The translations under genes and the position numbers were made by a program. This document shows positions 38,315-45,605 of a stretch of 64,000 bases of DNA, piece by piece; the first letter of the stretch is position 1; each line of letters begins with the position of its first letter. Source of the DNA: Microtetraspora fusca. GTDB taxonomy: Bacteria; Actinomycetota; Actinomycetes; Streptosporangiales; Streptosporangiaceae. The notes under the pieces were generated by a model. It saw only the letters and a program-made list of their open reading frames with translations, did no database searches and was not told the DNA's origin. The stretch spans positions 154,867 to 218,866 of the forward strand of contig NZ_BBYK01000049.1 in assembly GCF_001570365.1 (NCBI RefSeq). The letters run 5' to 3'.

Positions 38315-39667
38315 TCAGGCGGACAGGAGTTCGGACAGGTCGGCCTCATCCAGGCCGGAGGAGTGGCCGGGCCGGATGACCTCGGACCACTCCTGAGCAA
38401 GGTGCGACCAGGTACGAGCCGCGTACTCGGCGGCCAGCTCGGAGACGTAGAAGGACCGGGCGCGGTACCACTGGCCGTCTTGCGAAGCGACGATCGCGAC
38501 GCCCGGTGTCTCTGCCGGAATCGCTCGCGCGGAGACGAGGGCGGCCGGGTCGAGGTCGCCGAGCGTCATCGTGGCCGTCTCCGGGTCGTTGACCCGGTGG
38601 CAGATCCGTCCCGAGCACTGCGCCCGCAGCGCGGTCACGCCGGGGCCAAGATCGGAGCCGATCCGCTGACCAGACAGGAACAGATAGATCCCGAACGCCC
38701 GCCCGAGCTGCCCCACCCGCAGCAGCGCCGTGGAGGTACGGGCGACCTCGTCTTTCTCGGACTTGTCGGCCATCAGGTACAGCTCGGCCAGCTCGTCGAC
38801 CAGGACCACGACGGGCACCGGCCGCACTCCCGACGGGAGCTGCCAGATGTTCCGCGCTCCGGCCGTACGGCACAGGCCCATCCGGTCGACCATCAGCGCG
38901 ACCAGGTCATCCAGCAGGCCGACCGATTCGGCCCGTGTGGTGGCCAGCGCCGATAGCCGAGGAGCGTAGGGGGTGAATTCCACGCCGCCCTTGAGGTCGA
39001 AGCCGACCAGCGCCACCGGTTGCGGGGCGAGCCCTACGATCAGCGCGTTCGCCAGGTTCGACTTGCCGGACTGCGTCGCGCCCGCGTTGATCCAGTGCGG
39101 GACGGTACGGAAGTCGATCGACCACAGGCCGCCGGTCTCCAGCCGCCCCACCGAGACTTTGAGCAGTTCCGACGATGGTGGGATGTGGTCGACCCGCACC
39201 AGCGGATCGCGCATGGTCGCGGCCAGGACCACCCGCCCCGGCCGGGGCGAGGAGACGCGGACCGCATGCACGCCCCAGGAGTGCGCGAGCCGTTCGGCGG
39301 CCTGGGCGTAGTCGGCGGGGATCTGGCCCTCAAGCGTCCACAAGGTGACCCGCCAGCCGTGCCGGGTCGGACGCGGTAGCCACATCCACGGCTTGGTGTC
39401 GACCGCGACTCGCTGGAAGCGCCGCCGCACCTTCACGATGCCGGTTGAGGCGATCGCGCCGGGGACGGTGGTGAACCACCAGCGTTGCCGCTTCTTGGTC
39501 AGCCCGCAGCCCAGGGCCACCTTGCGCCAGGTCGCCCGGACGGTCAGCGCGACGAGCGGGAAGCCGATGATCAGCCAGTACGAGCGGTAGTGGAAGCGTC
39601 GCCAGGCCCAGAGCCCGGCCACCAGGGCGGCCAAGGCTCCGAGCGTCTGGGCGAGCGTGTCAGGCAT
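38315..39667 (-). CDS. traSA: FtsK/SpoIIIE-type DNA translocase for conjugation (TraSA-like)
   Basis: 450 residues. Two N-terminal membrane segments, then a RecA-like motor: Walker A GATQSGKSN, Walker B VVVLVDELAELY, and the arginine region GRICHRVNDPE. It pumps double-stranded element DNA into the recipient, the single transfer protein typical of AICEs. The start overlaps the upstream gene by eight bases. Confidence 0.95.
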   Translation of the reverse strand: MPDTLAQTLGALAALVAGLWAWRRFHYRSYWLIIGFPLVALTVRATWRKVALGCGLTKKRQRWWFTTVPGAIASTGIVKVRRRFQRVAVDTKPWMWLPRPTRHGWRVTLWTLEGQIPADYAQAAERLAHSWGVHAVRVSSPRPGRVVLAATMRDPLVRVDHIPPSSELLKVSVGRLETGGLWSIDFRTVPHWINAGATQSGKSNLANALIVGLAPQPVALVGFDLKGGVEFTPYAPRLSALATTRAESVGLLDDLVALMVDRMGLCRTAGARNIWQLPSGVRPVPVVVLVDELAELYLMADKSEKDEVARTSTALLRVGQLGRAFGIYLFLSGQRIGSDLGPGVTALRAQCSGRICHRVNDPETATMTLGDLDPAALVSARAIPAETPGVAIVASQDGQWYRARSFYVSELAAEYAARTWSHLAQEWSEVIRPGHSSGLDEADLSELLSA

Positions 39668-40001
39668 TGGCGCCCTCCTCGGCCGGGAGCAGCGCGGAGG
39701 CGCGGTAGGCGATGCCCCACTTCACCTCGCCGTCGCGGGTCTGCTCCCAGGGGTAGCCGATCAGCCCGACGGGGTTGATCTGCTGCCCACGCGTGACTGG
39801 AGGCTCTCCGGAGATGCCGATCTTGACGAGTTCGATGCGGCCGAAGTCGTCTTCGACGGAGGTGACGACCTCGTAGACGGTCTGGCCGTTCTTGTCGGTC
39901 TTGACCTCGCCGGTGTGCTGGTTGAGCAGGCGGGGCCGTGGGTCCTTGACGCAGGTGAAGGTGAGCTTGGCGGTGTCGACCGGGATCGGGATGGCGCGCA
40001 T
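39660..40001 (-). CDS. Conserved AICE protein upstream of the transfer ATPase
   Basis: 113 residues with a strong AAGGAGGT site. Contains LTFTCVKDPRPRLLNQHTGE and RIELVKIGISGEPPVTRGQ, a beta-rich protein without known fold. Homologues sit upstream of traSA in many AICEs. First gene of the leftward transfer-replication operon. Confidence 0.85.
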   Translation of the reverse strand: MRAIPIPVDTAKLTFTCVKDPRPRLLNQHTGEVKTDKNGQTVYEVVTSVEDDFGRIELVKIGISGEPPVTRGQQINPVGLIGYPWEQTRDGEVKWGIAYRASALLPAEEGANA

Positions 40002-40026
40002 GGTGGTGACCTCCTTAGGATTCGTA

Positions 40027-40043
40027 GGTCAACATAGTTAACC
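40027..40043. promoter_or_regulatory. GntR-type operator in the divergent transfer/repressor promoter
   Basis: GGTCAACATAGTTAACC is a near-perfect 17-bp inverted repeat (GGTYAAC-N3-GTTRACC), with further GTTGGCTTGGTT repeats to its right. It lies between the transfer operon start (40001) and the GntR gene (40110), as expected for a KorSA-like repressor. Confidence 0.65.
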
Positions 40044-40109
40044 TAGTTGGCTTGGTTGTCAATGTTCTCTCGGTTGGCTTGGTCGTTCTCCTGTGCTGAG
40101 ATAGGAGTG

Positions 40110-40469
40110 ATGGTCAAGAAGACGGGACGACCGGGTTACCTCCAGATCGCCGACGATCTGCGCGAACAGATCCGCGGCGGGGCTCTCGCGCCCGGCGCGC
40201 CGCTGCCGTCGACCGCCCAGCTCGCCGAGCAGTACGACGCCTCGCTGAGCATCGTGAAGATGGCCGTCGGGATCCTGCGGAACGAGGGCCTGGTCATCGG
40301 CCAGCAGGGCAAGGGCGTGTTCGTCCGAGAGGACGAGCAGCCCGAGAAAAGGCCGGCCACAGATCTGGCGAGCGAGGTCATCGAGCTACGCACCGCCATA
40401 CAGGATTTGTCGGAACGTCTCGCCCGGGTCGAGTCGACGCTGTCTGAGTCCAGGAGATCCCCGAAGTAG
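40110..40469 (+). CDS. GntR-family repressor (KorSA-like)
   Basis: 119 residues from ATG 40110 (GTG 40107 is possible; AGGAG lies very close). N-terminal GntR winged helix (YLQIADDLREQIRGGALAPG, PSTAQLAEQYDASLS, NEGLVIGQQGKGVFV). The short C-terminus is a coiled-coil-like helix, not a ligand domain. This is the KorSA type that silences AICE transfer and replication. It is divergent from the operon it likely controls, and its 3' end overlaps the next minus-strand gene. Confidence 0.88.
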   Translation: MVKKTGRPGYLQIADDLREQIRGGALAPGAPLPSTAQLAEQYDASLSIVKMAVGILRNEGLVIGQQGKGVFVREDEQPEKRPATDLASEVIELRTAIQDLSERLARVESTLSESRRSPK

Positions 40470-40647
40470 AGCCGCCACGGGTGTGGCAGCCGGTTACCCG
40501 GCGGGCCAGTGACGCTGCCCGCCCATCTGGTGGAGCACCCAGGCTCATCGCCTTGTCCTCGCGCCGGATGCCGATCAGGACCGTCACGTAGCCGGCACCC
40601 GCGCCGCCGGACAGCAGCAGCGCCAGGATCAGCGGCAGAGTGCTCAC
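40378..40647 (-). CDS. Small membrane protein
   Basis: 89 residues from GTG 40647, which overlaps the stop of the next gene upstream (GTGA). One hydrophobic helix at the start (LPLILALLLSGGAGAGYVTV). Small proteins of this kind occur next to the zinc protein in other AICEs. Its last 90 bases run antisense to the end of the GntR gene. Confidence 0.6.
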   Translation of the reverse strand: MSTLPLILALLLSGGAGAGYVTVLIGIRREDKAMSLGAPPDGRAASLARRVTGCHTRGGSTSGISWTQTASTRPGRDVPTNPVWRCVAR

Positions 40648-40862
40648 GACCAGATCACCCCCGCCTGCGCGAAGCCGATCGGGCCGCGAGGGGGACGCCG
40701 GGTCGCGGCGCGCCGCTTGTTCTCCCTGCGCCGGGCCGTCTGACGGCGGGCCCATCGGTCACGGGCCAGGCACTTACGGCACCGGACCTGCCCCTGCTCC
40801 AGGAACGCGCCGCAGGCGCAGCCGGGGGTCTCCTCGGGCGGGTTGATCGTGGTGTTTGTCAT
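40644..40862 (-). CDS. Small zinc-finger protein
   Basis: 72 residues from ATG 40862, eight bases after AAGGAG. CACGAFLEQGQVRCRKCLARD is a CxC...CxxC knuckle (positions about 15-35), followed by an Arg-rich tail. Likely nucleic-acid binding. Coupled to the small membrane protein gene. Confidence 0.7.
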   Translation of the reverse strand: MTNTTINPPEETPGCACGAFLEQGQVRCRKCLARDRWARRQTARRRENKRRAATRRPPRGPIGFAQAGVIWS

Positions 40863-40943
40863 GATCACGGCTCCTTTCGTCGCGGTCGGTGCTGCGTTGT
40901 GACACCGAGATTGCGGCGAAAGGGCAGGACGAGATCACTACAC

Positions 40944-40995
40944 GACGGGACATGTTCAAGACGTCCCGTCTACGATTGCCACGTCCCTGGACGTC
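40944..40995. promoter_or_regulatory. GACGTC-containing operator upstream of the first XRE-type gene
   Basis: Inverted repeat GACGGGAC (40944-40951) / GTCCCGTC (40963-40970), plus GACGTC at 40960 and at 40990. The second lies in ACGTCCctGGACGT. It is 20-70 bases before the start of the gene at 41015. Confidence 0.55.
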
Positions 40996-41014
40996 CTCGA
41001 ACGTGGCAGGTGAG

Positions 41015-41755
41015 ATGGCGAACGAGCGGTTACGCGCGGCACTTCTGGAACGCGGGGTGAGCATCGCCGATCTGGCGACCGCCATCGAAGTGGACCCCAA
41101 GACGGTCGAACGGTGGGTCACCAAAGGCCGCGCACCGTACCGAAAGCACCGATACGCAGTGGCCACGCACCTGGGGATGGACGAGAGTTACCTGTGGCCC
41201 GAGGCTCTCAGCCGCGAACAGGTTGCCTCAGCGTCGGAGAGCGAGATCGTCACCGTCTACCCGCACCGCTGGGCTGTACCAAGGGACGCATGGGGACGTC
41301 TGTTCGCCCAGGCGCGAAGTGACATCGGTGTGCTCGTCTACAGCGGCCTGTTCCTCGCCGACGACGCGGGCATTGTGCGGATGCTCGGCGAAAAGGCTGG
41401 CGCTGGAGTGCGGGTGCGGATACTGCTCGGTGACCCCGACTGTGCGGAGGTGGCCCAGCGCGGCGCGGACGAGGGCATAGACGACGGGATGGCCGCCAAG
41501 ATCCGCAACGTTCTCGTGTTGTACCGGCCGATCCGCGGCCTTGCCGGGGTGGAGTTCCGGCTGCACAGGACGGTGCTGTACAACTCGATCTACCGCGGCG
41601 ACGATCAGCTTCTCGTCAACACCCACGTCTACGGGGTGCCCGCCGGGAACGCGCCCGTCCTGCACCTGCGCAAGGTTATTGGCGGCGACATGGTCAGCAC
41701 ATACGCGGATAGCTTCGAGCGGGTGTGGGACCAGGCCACACCGGTAGAGTCCTGA
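41015..41755 (+). CDS. XRE-type regulator with C-terminal effector-like domain (copy 1)
   Basis: 246 residues from ATG 41015. N-terminal helix-turn-helix (SIADLATAIEVDPKTVERWV, about 15-35). The C-terminal domain (about 85-240) carries VYPHRWAVPR, YSGLFLADDAGIVRML, RILLGDPDCAEV and RLHRTVLYNSIYRGDDQLLV. I believe this is the domain named DUF5919; it loosely recalls phospholipase-D-like folds. It is about 60% alike to the gene at 44874. Two bases separate it from the NUDIX gene. Confidence 0.85.
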   Translation: MANERLRAALLERGVSIADLATAIEVDPKTVERWVTKGRAPYRKHRYAVATHLGMDESYLWPEALSREQVASASESEIVTVYPHRWAVPRDAWGRLFAQARSDIGVLVYSGLFLADDAGIVRMLGEKAGAGVRVRILLGDPDCAEVAQRGADEGIDDGMAAKIRNVLVLYRPIRGLAGVEFRLHRTVLYNSIYRGDDQLLVNTHVYGVPAGNAPVLHLRKVIGGDMVSTYADSFERVWDQATPVES

Positions 41756-41757
41756 CC

Positions 41758-42234
41758 ATGGCGCGCCGGATCGACTTCTACGACGACCCTCAGGCCCCGA
41801 AACCCAACAGCCTCGTCCCGTCCGTCAACGTCGTGGTCACCAACGACGCAGGGGACATCCTGATGATCCGCCGCTCGGACAACGACAACTGGGCCGTCCC
41901 CGGCGGCGCGATCGACCTGGGCGAGTCGCTTCCGCAGGCCGCCGTACGGGAGACCCTCGAAGAGACAGGCATCGTCTGCGAGATCACCGGCTTGGTCGGG
42001 ACGTACACCGACCCGAAGCACGTGATCCTCTACACGTCCAATGGCGAGGCCCGGCAAGAGTTCTCCATCGTGCTCACCGCCCGAGCCGTCGACGGGCAGC
42101 CGACGCCGAGCGACGAGTCCCGCGAAGTCCACTGGGTGCCCCGCGACCAGGTCGAGACGCTCTCGATGGACCGGTCAATGCGAATGCGGATCAGCCACTA
42201 CCTCACCAGCACCGCCCTGCCCTACATCGGATAA
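41758..42234 (+). CDS. NUDIX hydrolase (possibly Pif-like transfer immunity factor)
   Basis: 158 residues from ATG 41758. The NUDIX box is complete: GGAIDLGESLPQAAVRETLE, then ETGI. Family members cleave nucleoside diphosphate derivatives. In pSAM2 a NUDIX-motif protein, Pif, blocks transfer between cells that both carry the element, so this gene may have that role. Cotranscribed with the XRE-type regulator. Confidence 0.9.
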   Translation: MARRIDFYDDPQAPKPNSLVPSVNVVVTNDAGDILMIRRSDNDNWAVPGGAIDLGESLPQAAVRETLEETGIVCEITGLVGTYTDPKHVILYTSNGEARQEFSIVLTARAVDGQPTPSDESREVHWVPRDQVETLSMDRSMRMRISHYLTSTALPYIG

Positions 42235-42267
42235 CAGGCATCTTCAGATCTTGAGGCTGCAGCGGTG

Positions 42268-43269
42268 TCATTGTGTTGCCGCCGCCGTGACGATGCGTCG
42301 GCATTGCCGTCGGTCATGGGGCAGTCCCGTTTGTTTGAAGACAAGCGCGACACTCCCGTTGCGAGGGTTCCACAGTTGCTCGTTACTGACGAGGGCGTCC
42401 AAGTACAACCTCTGGGCCGAGGACAAGGGGGCTCCGGGGCGATAGGGCTGCGGGAACGCGAACTCCAGCAGCGGTCCCCAGTCGTGACCAAACCCGGTCC
42501 ACTCAGCCTGCCGTGCTATCTCTGCTGCCGGTTCGGCGATGCGCTCAAAGTCGTCGACCCTGGAAACGATCGAGCTCACGAGTTCGCCACGGTGCACGCC
42601 CGGTGGGAGGTCCTCGCCCAACGCGGCGATCACGATGCCGGTGGCGTGGTCATTGTGCTGAGAAGTCGGTGCGAGCGCAGCGCGGATCCGAACAGCAGGG
42701 TCGGGGTCGTCAAGAAAGTTCAGCACGTCCTCACCGAGTTCACCGAGCAACAGCACCCAGAAGTACCGGTTTTCGTCTCCCCAACTGATCCAGTCGCGAA
42801 GCTTGGATGCCATTGCCGGGCGTTGTGATGCGAGCTGTGGAAGGCGTAGCTGCTCGACAGCCGTCTCCGCCAGGGGTATTCGCAAGCCCGGCAGGTCAGC
42901 GTCCAACAGGCCGGAGATGGTTTGGTACGCCTCGATCACCGACCCTTCGAGCTCGGGAATCAACGCGGAGAAATATGGCTGGTCCCGCAGCTCGAAGGTG
43001 GCGCTAGCCACGCCACCGAGGAACTCAATAAGCGCGGCACGAGCGTCAGCGGCGACAGCGCCAGTAGCGAGTAACCAGCTGATGACCCGAGCCGCAGGGG
43101 CCGTCGCCGACTCGGGAAACCCCTGATGCAAGATCGCGACGTCCAGGTGCATCACGGCATCCATGCGCGCTTCCTCGTTCGAGGAAGTCAACGCGGCCAG
43201 GTGCCTGGGCGTATCTGTCGCTGGCCCATAGGCGTGCCTAAGCTGCGTCCAGTCGAACTGGTCGATCAC
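42268..43269 (-). CDS. HEAT-repeat-like protein
   Basis: 333 residues, all-helical, acidic, with Ala/Leu-rich repeat pairs such as NEEARMDAVMHLDVAILHQG and DPDPAVRIRAALAPTS. This is the pattern of HEAT/ARM-like proteins common in actinomycetes. No catalytic site is seen. It starts 3 bases after the HD gene, so the two are coexpressed. Confidence 0.7.
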   Translation of the reverse strand: MIDQFDWTQLRHAYGPATDTPRHLAALTSSNEEARMDAVMHLDVAILHQGFPESATAPAARVISWLLATGAVAADARAALIEFLGGVASATFELRDQPYFSALIPELEGSVIEAYQTISGLLDADLPGLRIPLAETAVEQLRLPQLASQRPAMASKLRDWISWGDENRYFWVLLLGELGEDVLNFLDDPDPAVRIRAALAPTSQHNDHATGIVIAALGEDLPPGVHRGELVSSIVSRVDDFERIAEPAAEIARQAEWTGFGHDWGPLLEFAFPQPYRPGAPLSSAQRLYLDALVSNEQLWNPRNGSVALVFKQTGLPHDRRQCRRIVTAAATQ

Positions 43270-43272
43270 CTG

Positions 43273-43845
43273 CTACTCCCCCTGTTCTAGCCGTCGCCTA
43301 GTCTCTCGGACGGCGGCCAGGATGCACGGGGTCGAAGCGGTGATCGAGCGGCTCACCAGGTGCTCGGGGCCGTAGCGCGAGTGGATCTCCGCGAGTCGTT
43401 CTGTGACGTCGAGGTGTCGCCCGTCGGGGCCGGTGGTCATGTCGCAGTAGGTGAGCGCGTCCATGAGGTCCGGCCGCTCGGGCATGAACTCCTTGTTCAA
43501 GACGTCGAACAGGCCGCGTTCGGTCGCCTCGTTGACCGCGCAAGAGTGATGCGCCACCAGGCGGTAAAGCGTCTCGTCGGCCTGGACGACGTCACGCAGG
43601 TACCGTGCCCCGTCGAGGGGATGGAATCCCGTGTCGACGAGTTCGGGCGAGTACCCGATGTCATGCAGGTACGCGGCGGCGGTCAGGGTGTCGGTGTCGT
43701 CGCCGAGGATTGGTGCCAGCGAGACCGCGCGTGCGGCGACGCCTTGCGTATGCGCCCACCGGCGAGGGAGGGGCTTCTCAAGAAGCTGTCTGGCCAGGTC
43801 GCGCGCCCACTCAGCTTGTGTCACGCCCACGACAATAGGCACCAA
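43273..43845 (-). CDS. HD-domain phosphohydrolase-like protein
   Basis: 190 residues. HD-superfamily metal residues are visible: RWAHTQGVAARA, then AAAYLHDIGYSP (the HD pair) and YRLVAHHSCAV. Possible starts are TTG 43845 or GTG 43842, 43830 or 43824, with no strong ribosome site. HD proteins often cleave (d)NTPs or cyclic nucleotides. A perfect palindrome with GACGTC lies 26 bases upstream. Confidence 0.85.
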   Translation of the reverse strand: MVPIVVGVTQAEWARDLARQLLEKPLPRRWAHTQGVAARAVSLAPILGDDTDTLTAAAYLHDIGYSPELVDTGFHPLDGARYLRDVVQADETLYRLVAHHSCAVNEATERGLFDVLNKEFMPERPDLMDALTYCDMTTGPDGRHLDVTERLAEIHSRYGPEHLVSRSITASTPCILAAVRETRRRLEQGE

Positions 43846-43870
43846 ACCCCCGAACGCGCCCAGAGCGTCC

Positions 43871-43896
43871 GGTGAGACGTCCTAGGACGTCTCACC
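43871..43896. promoter_or_regulatory. Perfect 26-bp palindrome upstream of the HD gene
   Basis: Symmetric around CTAG (43882-43885), with GACGTC at 43876 and 43886, that is, 10 bp apart. It lies between the GntR stop (43904) and the HD start, where it could block transcription of the HD-HEAT pair. It could also act as a hairpin after the GntR gene. Confidence 0.7.
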
Positions 43897-43903
43897 CTGA
43901 ACG

Positions 43904-44380
43904 TCACTGCGAGGAGCGTACGAACCGGCCCTTGCCGTGCCGGGACACGATCAGCCCCTCGCTCTCCAACTCCGCGAACGCCTGCCGTACCGTGCTGCGA
44001 GCCGCAGAGAACAGCCAGCGAAGTTCGGCCTCACTGGGAAGGGCGTCACCCGGCCCGAGTTCGCCCCGCTTGATCTGGCCACGCAGGCTCCGCGCGATCT
44101 CCTGATAGCGATACGAGACCTCAGCCTCCTGAGCGGCGGGCCGCACAATCCGTCCTTTGGACGGGACCGTGAGGATTAACCCGCCCTCTTCCAGGGCCGT
44201 CAGCGCCCGACGGACCGTGTTCCGCGCTACGTAGAACTCTGCCGACAGGACCGCCTCTGACGGCAGCGTCGATCCTGGGGCGTACTCGCCGGAGGCGATG
44301 CGGTGGCGAAGCCGTTCGGCGATCTGGGCGTAGATGCGCCAGCCGGTCAGCGGCTTTGCGGGCTGATTAGGAGTGCGCAT
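43904..44380 (-). CDS. Tandem GntR regulator with two winged-helix domains
   Basis: 158 residues from ATG 44380, overlapping the upstream gene by 14 bases. Two GntR domains in series: residues about 10-70 (IYAQIAERLRHRIASGEYAP, PSEAVLSAEFYVARNTVRRA) and about 85-155 (YQEIARSLRGQIKRGELGPG, PSEAELRWLFSAARSTVRQA). No ligand domain. The duplication could give one chain two half-site readers. Confidence 0.88.
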   Translation of the reverse strand: MRTPNQPAKPLTGWRIYAQIAERLRHRIASGEYAPGSTLPSEAVLSAEFYVARNTVRRALTALEEGGLILTVPSKGRIVRPAAQEAEVSYRYQEIARSLRGQIKRGELGPGDALPSEAELRWLFSAARSTVRQAFAELESEGLIVSRHGKGRFVRSSQ

Positions 44381-44708
44381 CGATGGCCTTGTCCAGGTCG
44401 AAGCCGATCTCACCCTGTTCCCCCTCGCGCCAGCCCTCTTGCGCGGCCCGCTCGATCCGGTCGGCTGCGGGCACCAGGCGTAGGCACGACACGCGCTCGT
44501 CGCCTTGGTCGCCCCAGTAGAACCACAGGAACGCCAGGTGGACGTAGACCCGGCGGGGACGGAATCGGCTGTCCGGCACGTCCAGCGCGGGACGCCCGCT
44601 CTGATCGACGAGCAGGACCGTGATGATGCCTCTCCGCTTGAGTTCGTAGCGCAGCTCCTCCAACAGTTGTTGCTGGTAGGCGCGCTGCTGAATCTTGATC
44701 ACGTTCAC
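44367..44708 (-). CDS. Hypothetical protein upstream of the tandem GntR gene
   Basis: 113 residues from GTG 44708 behind AAGGAG. Amphipathic N-terminal helix (IKIQQRAYQQQLLEELRYEL), then strands (ITVLLVDQSGRPALDVPD, RVYVHLAFLWFYWGDQGD). No family recognised. It is divergent from the second XRE-type gene across a GACGTC operator. Confidence 0.75.
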   Translation of the reverse strand: MNVIKIQQRAYQQQLLEELRYELKRRGIITVLLVDQSGRPALDVPDSRFRPRRVYVHLAFLWFYWGDQGDERVSCLRLVPAADRIERAAQEGWREGEQGEIGFDLDKAIDAHS

Positions 44709-44806
44709 GATGGGTGACGCTCCTTCGGCTCGGAGATGGGCGGTCGTGGCCGCTTCCCTGTGCCGACGAGCTTCCGTCACGGTCCGGAATCTCTACACCA
44801 CGAATA

Positions 44807-44825
44807 GGGGACGTCTAGGGACGTC
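44807..44825. promoter_or_regulatory. Tandem GGGACGTC operator upstream of the second XRE-type gene
   Basis: GGGACGTCTAGGGACGTCTC (44808-44827) holds two direct copies of GGGACGTC 10 bp apart, the same spacing as in the palindrome at 43871. It lies 50-65 bases before the GTG at 44874. Confidence 0.65.
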
Positions 44826-44873
44826 TCGTGTTAGCGTCGCGCGCAGAGCCGATCTCTCAGGAGGTACGCCCCC

Positions 44874-45605
44874 GTGAGTGAGAACCTTCGCCGCACCCTT
44901 GCCGCTGCCAGGCTCCAGGCCGTCGACGTCGCCGCCGCTCTCGCCGTCGATCCCAAGACCGTGAACCGTTGGCTGAAAGGCCGCATCCCCTACCCACGCC
45001 ATCGCTGGGCCGTCGCCGATCTCCTCCAGGTCGACGAAGCCGAGCTGTGGCCCGAGGTCGCGTCAGGCCGGCCGATCTCCGACGACGTCCGGGGCGTCTA
45101 CCCGCACCGCTGGGCCGTGCCGCGATCCGCGTGGCGACGTCTCTTCCAGGAAGCTGCGGAGAGGATCGACATCCTGACCTATAGCGGCCTGTTCCTCGCG
45201 GAGGACGCGGGCATGGTCCGCCTACTCGCCGAGCGAGCCTACGCAGGCGTGCATGTCCGTCTGCTCCTCGGTGATCCGGACAGCCCTGAGGTAGCCGCCC
45301 GTGGCGTAGACGAGGGCATCGGCCCCGACGTCATGGCCGCCAGGATCAGGAACGCCCTTGCGCTCTATCGGCAGCTCCAAGACGTCGAGGGCGTCGAGAT
45401 CCGGCTACACCGGACAGTGCTTTACAACTCGATCTACCGTGCCGACGACGGCCTTCTCGTCAACATCCACGCCTACGGCACCCCCGCTGCGCAAGCCCCT
45501 GTCATCCACGCACGAGTCACCGAGAACGAGGGGACCGCAGCGGTCTACGTCACCAGCCTGGAACGCGTCTGGGCGACCGCGGAACCAGCCGACAGCATGT
45601 GCTGA
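44874..45605 (+). CDS. XRE-type regulator with C-terminal effector-like domain (copy 2)
   Basis: 243 residues from GTG 44874 behind AGGAGGT. Helix-turn-helix VDVAAALAVDPKTVNRWLKG, then the same C-terminal domain as the gene at 41015 (VYPHRWAVPR, YSGLFLAEDAGMVRLL, RLHRTVLYNSIYRADDGLLV). A paralogue, probably arising by duplication within an AICE. No NUDIX partner follows. Confidence 0.85.
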   Translation: MSENLRRTLAAARLQAVDVAAALAVDPKTVNRWLKGRIPYPRHRWAVADLLQVDEAELWPEVASGRPISDDVRGVYPHRWAVPRSAWRRLFQEAAERIDILTYSGLFLAEDAGMVRLLAERAYAGVHVRLLLGDPDSPEVAARGVDEGIGPDVMAARIRNALALYRQLQDVEGVEIRLHRTVLYNSIYRADDGLLVNIHAYGTPAAQAPVIHARVTENEGTAAVYVTSLERVWATAEPADSMC

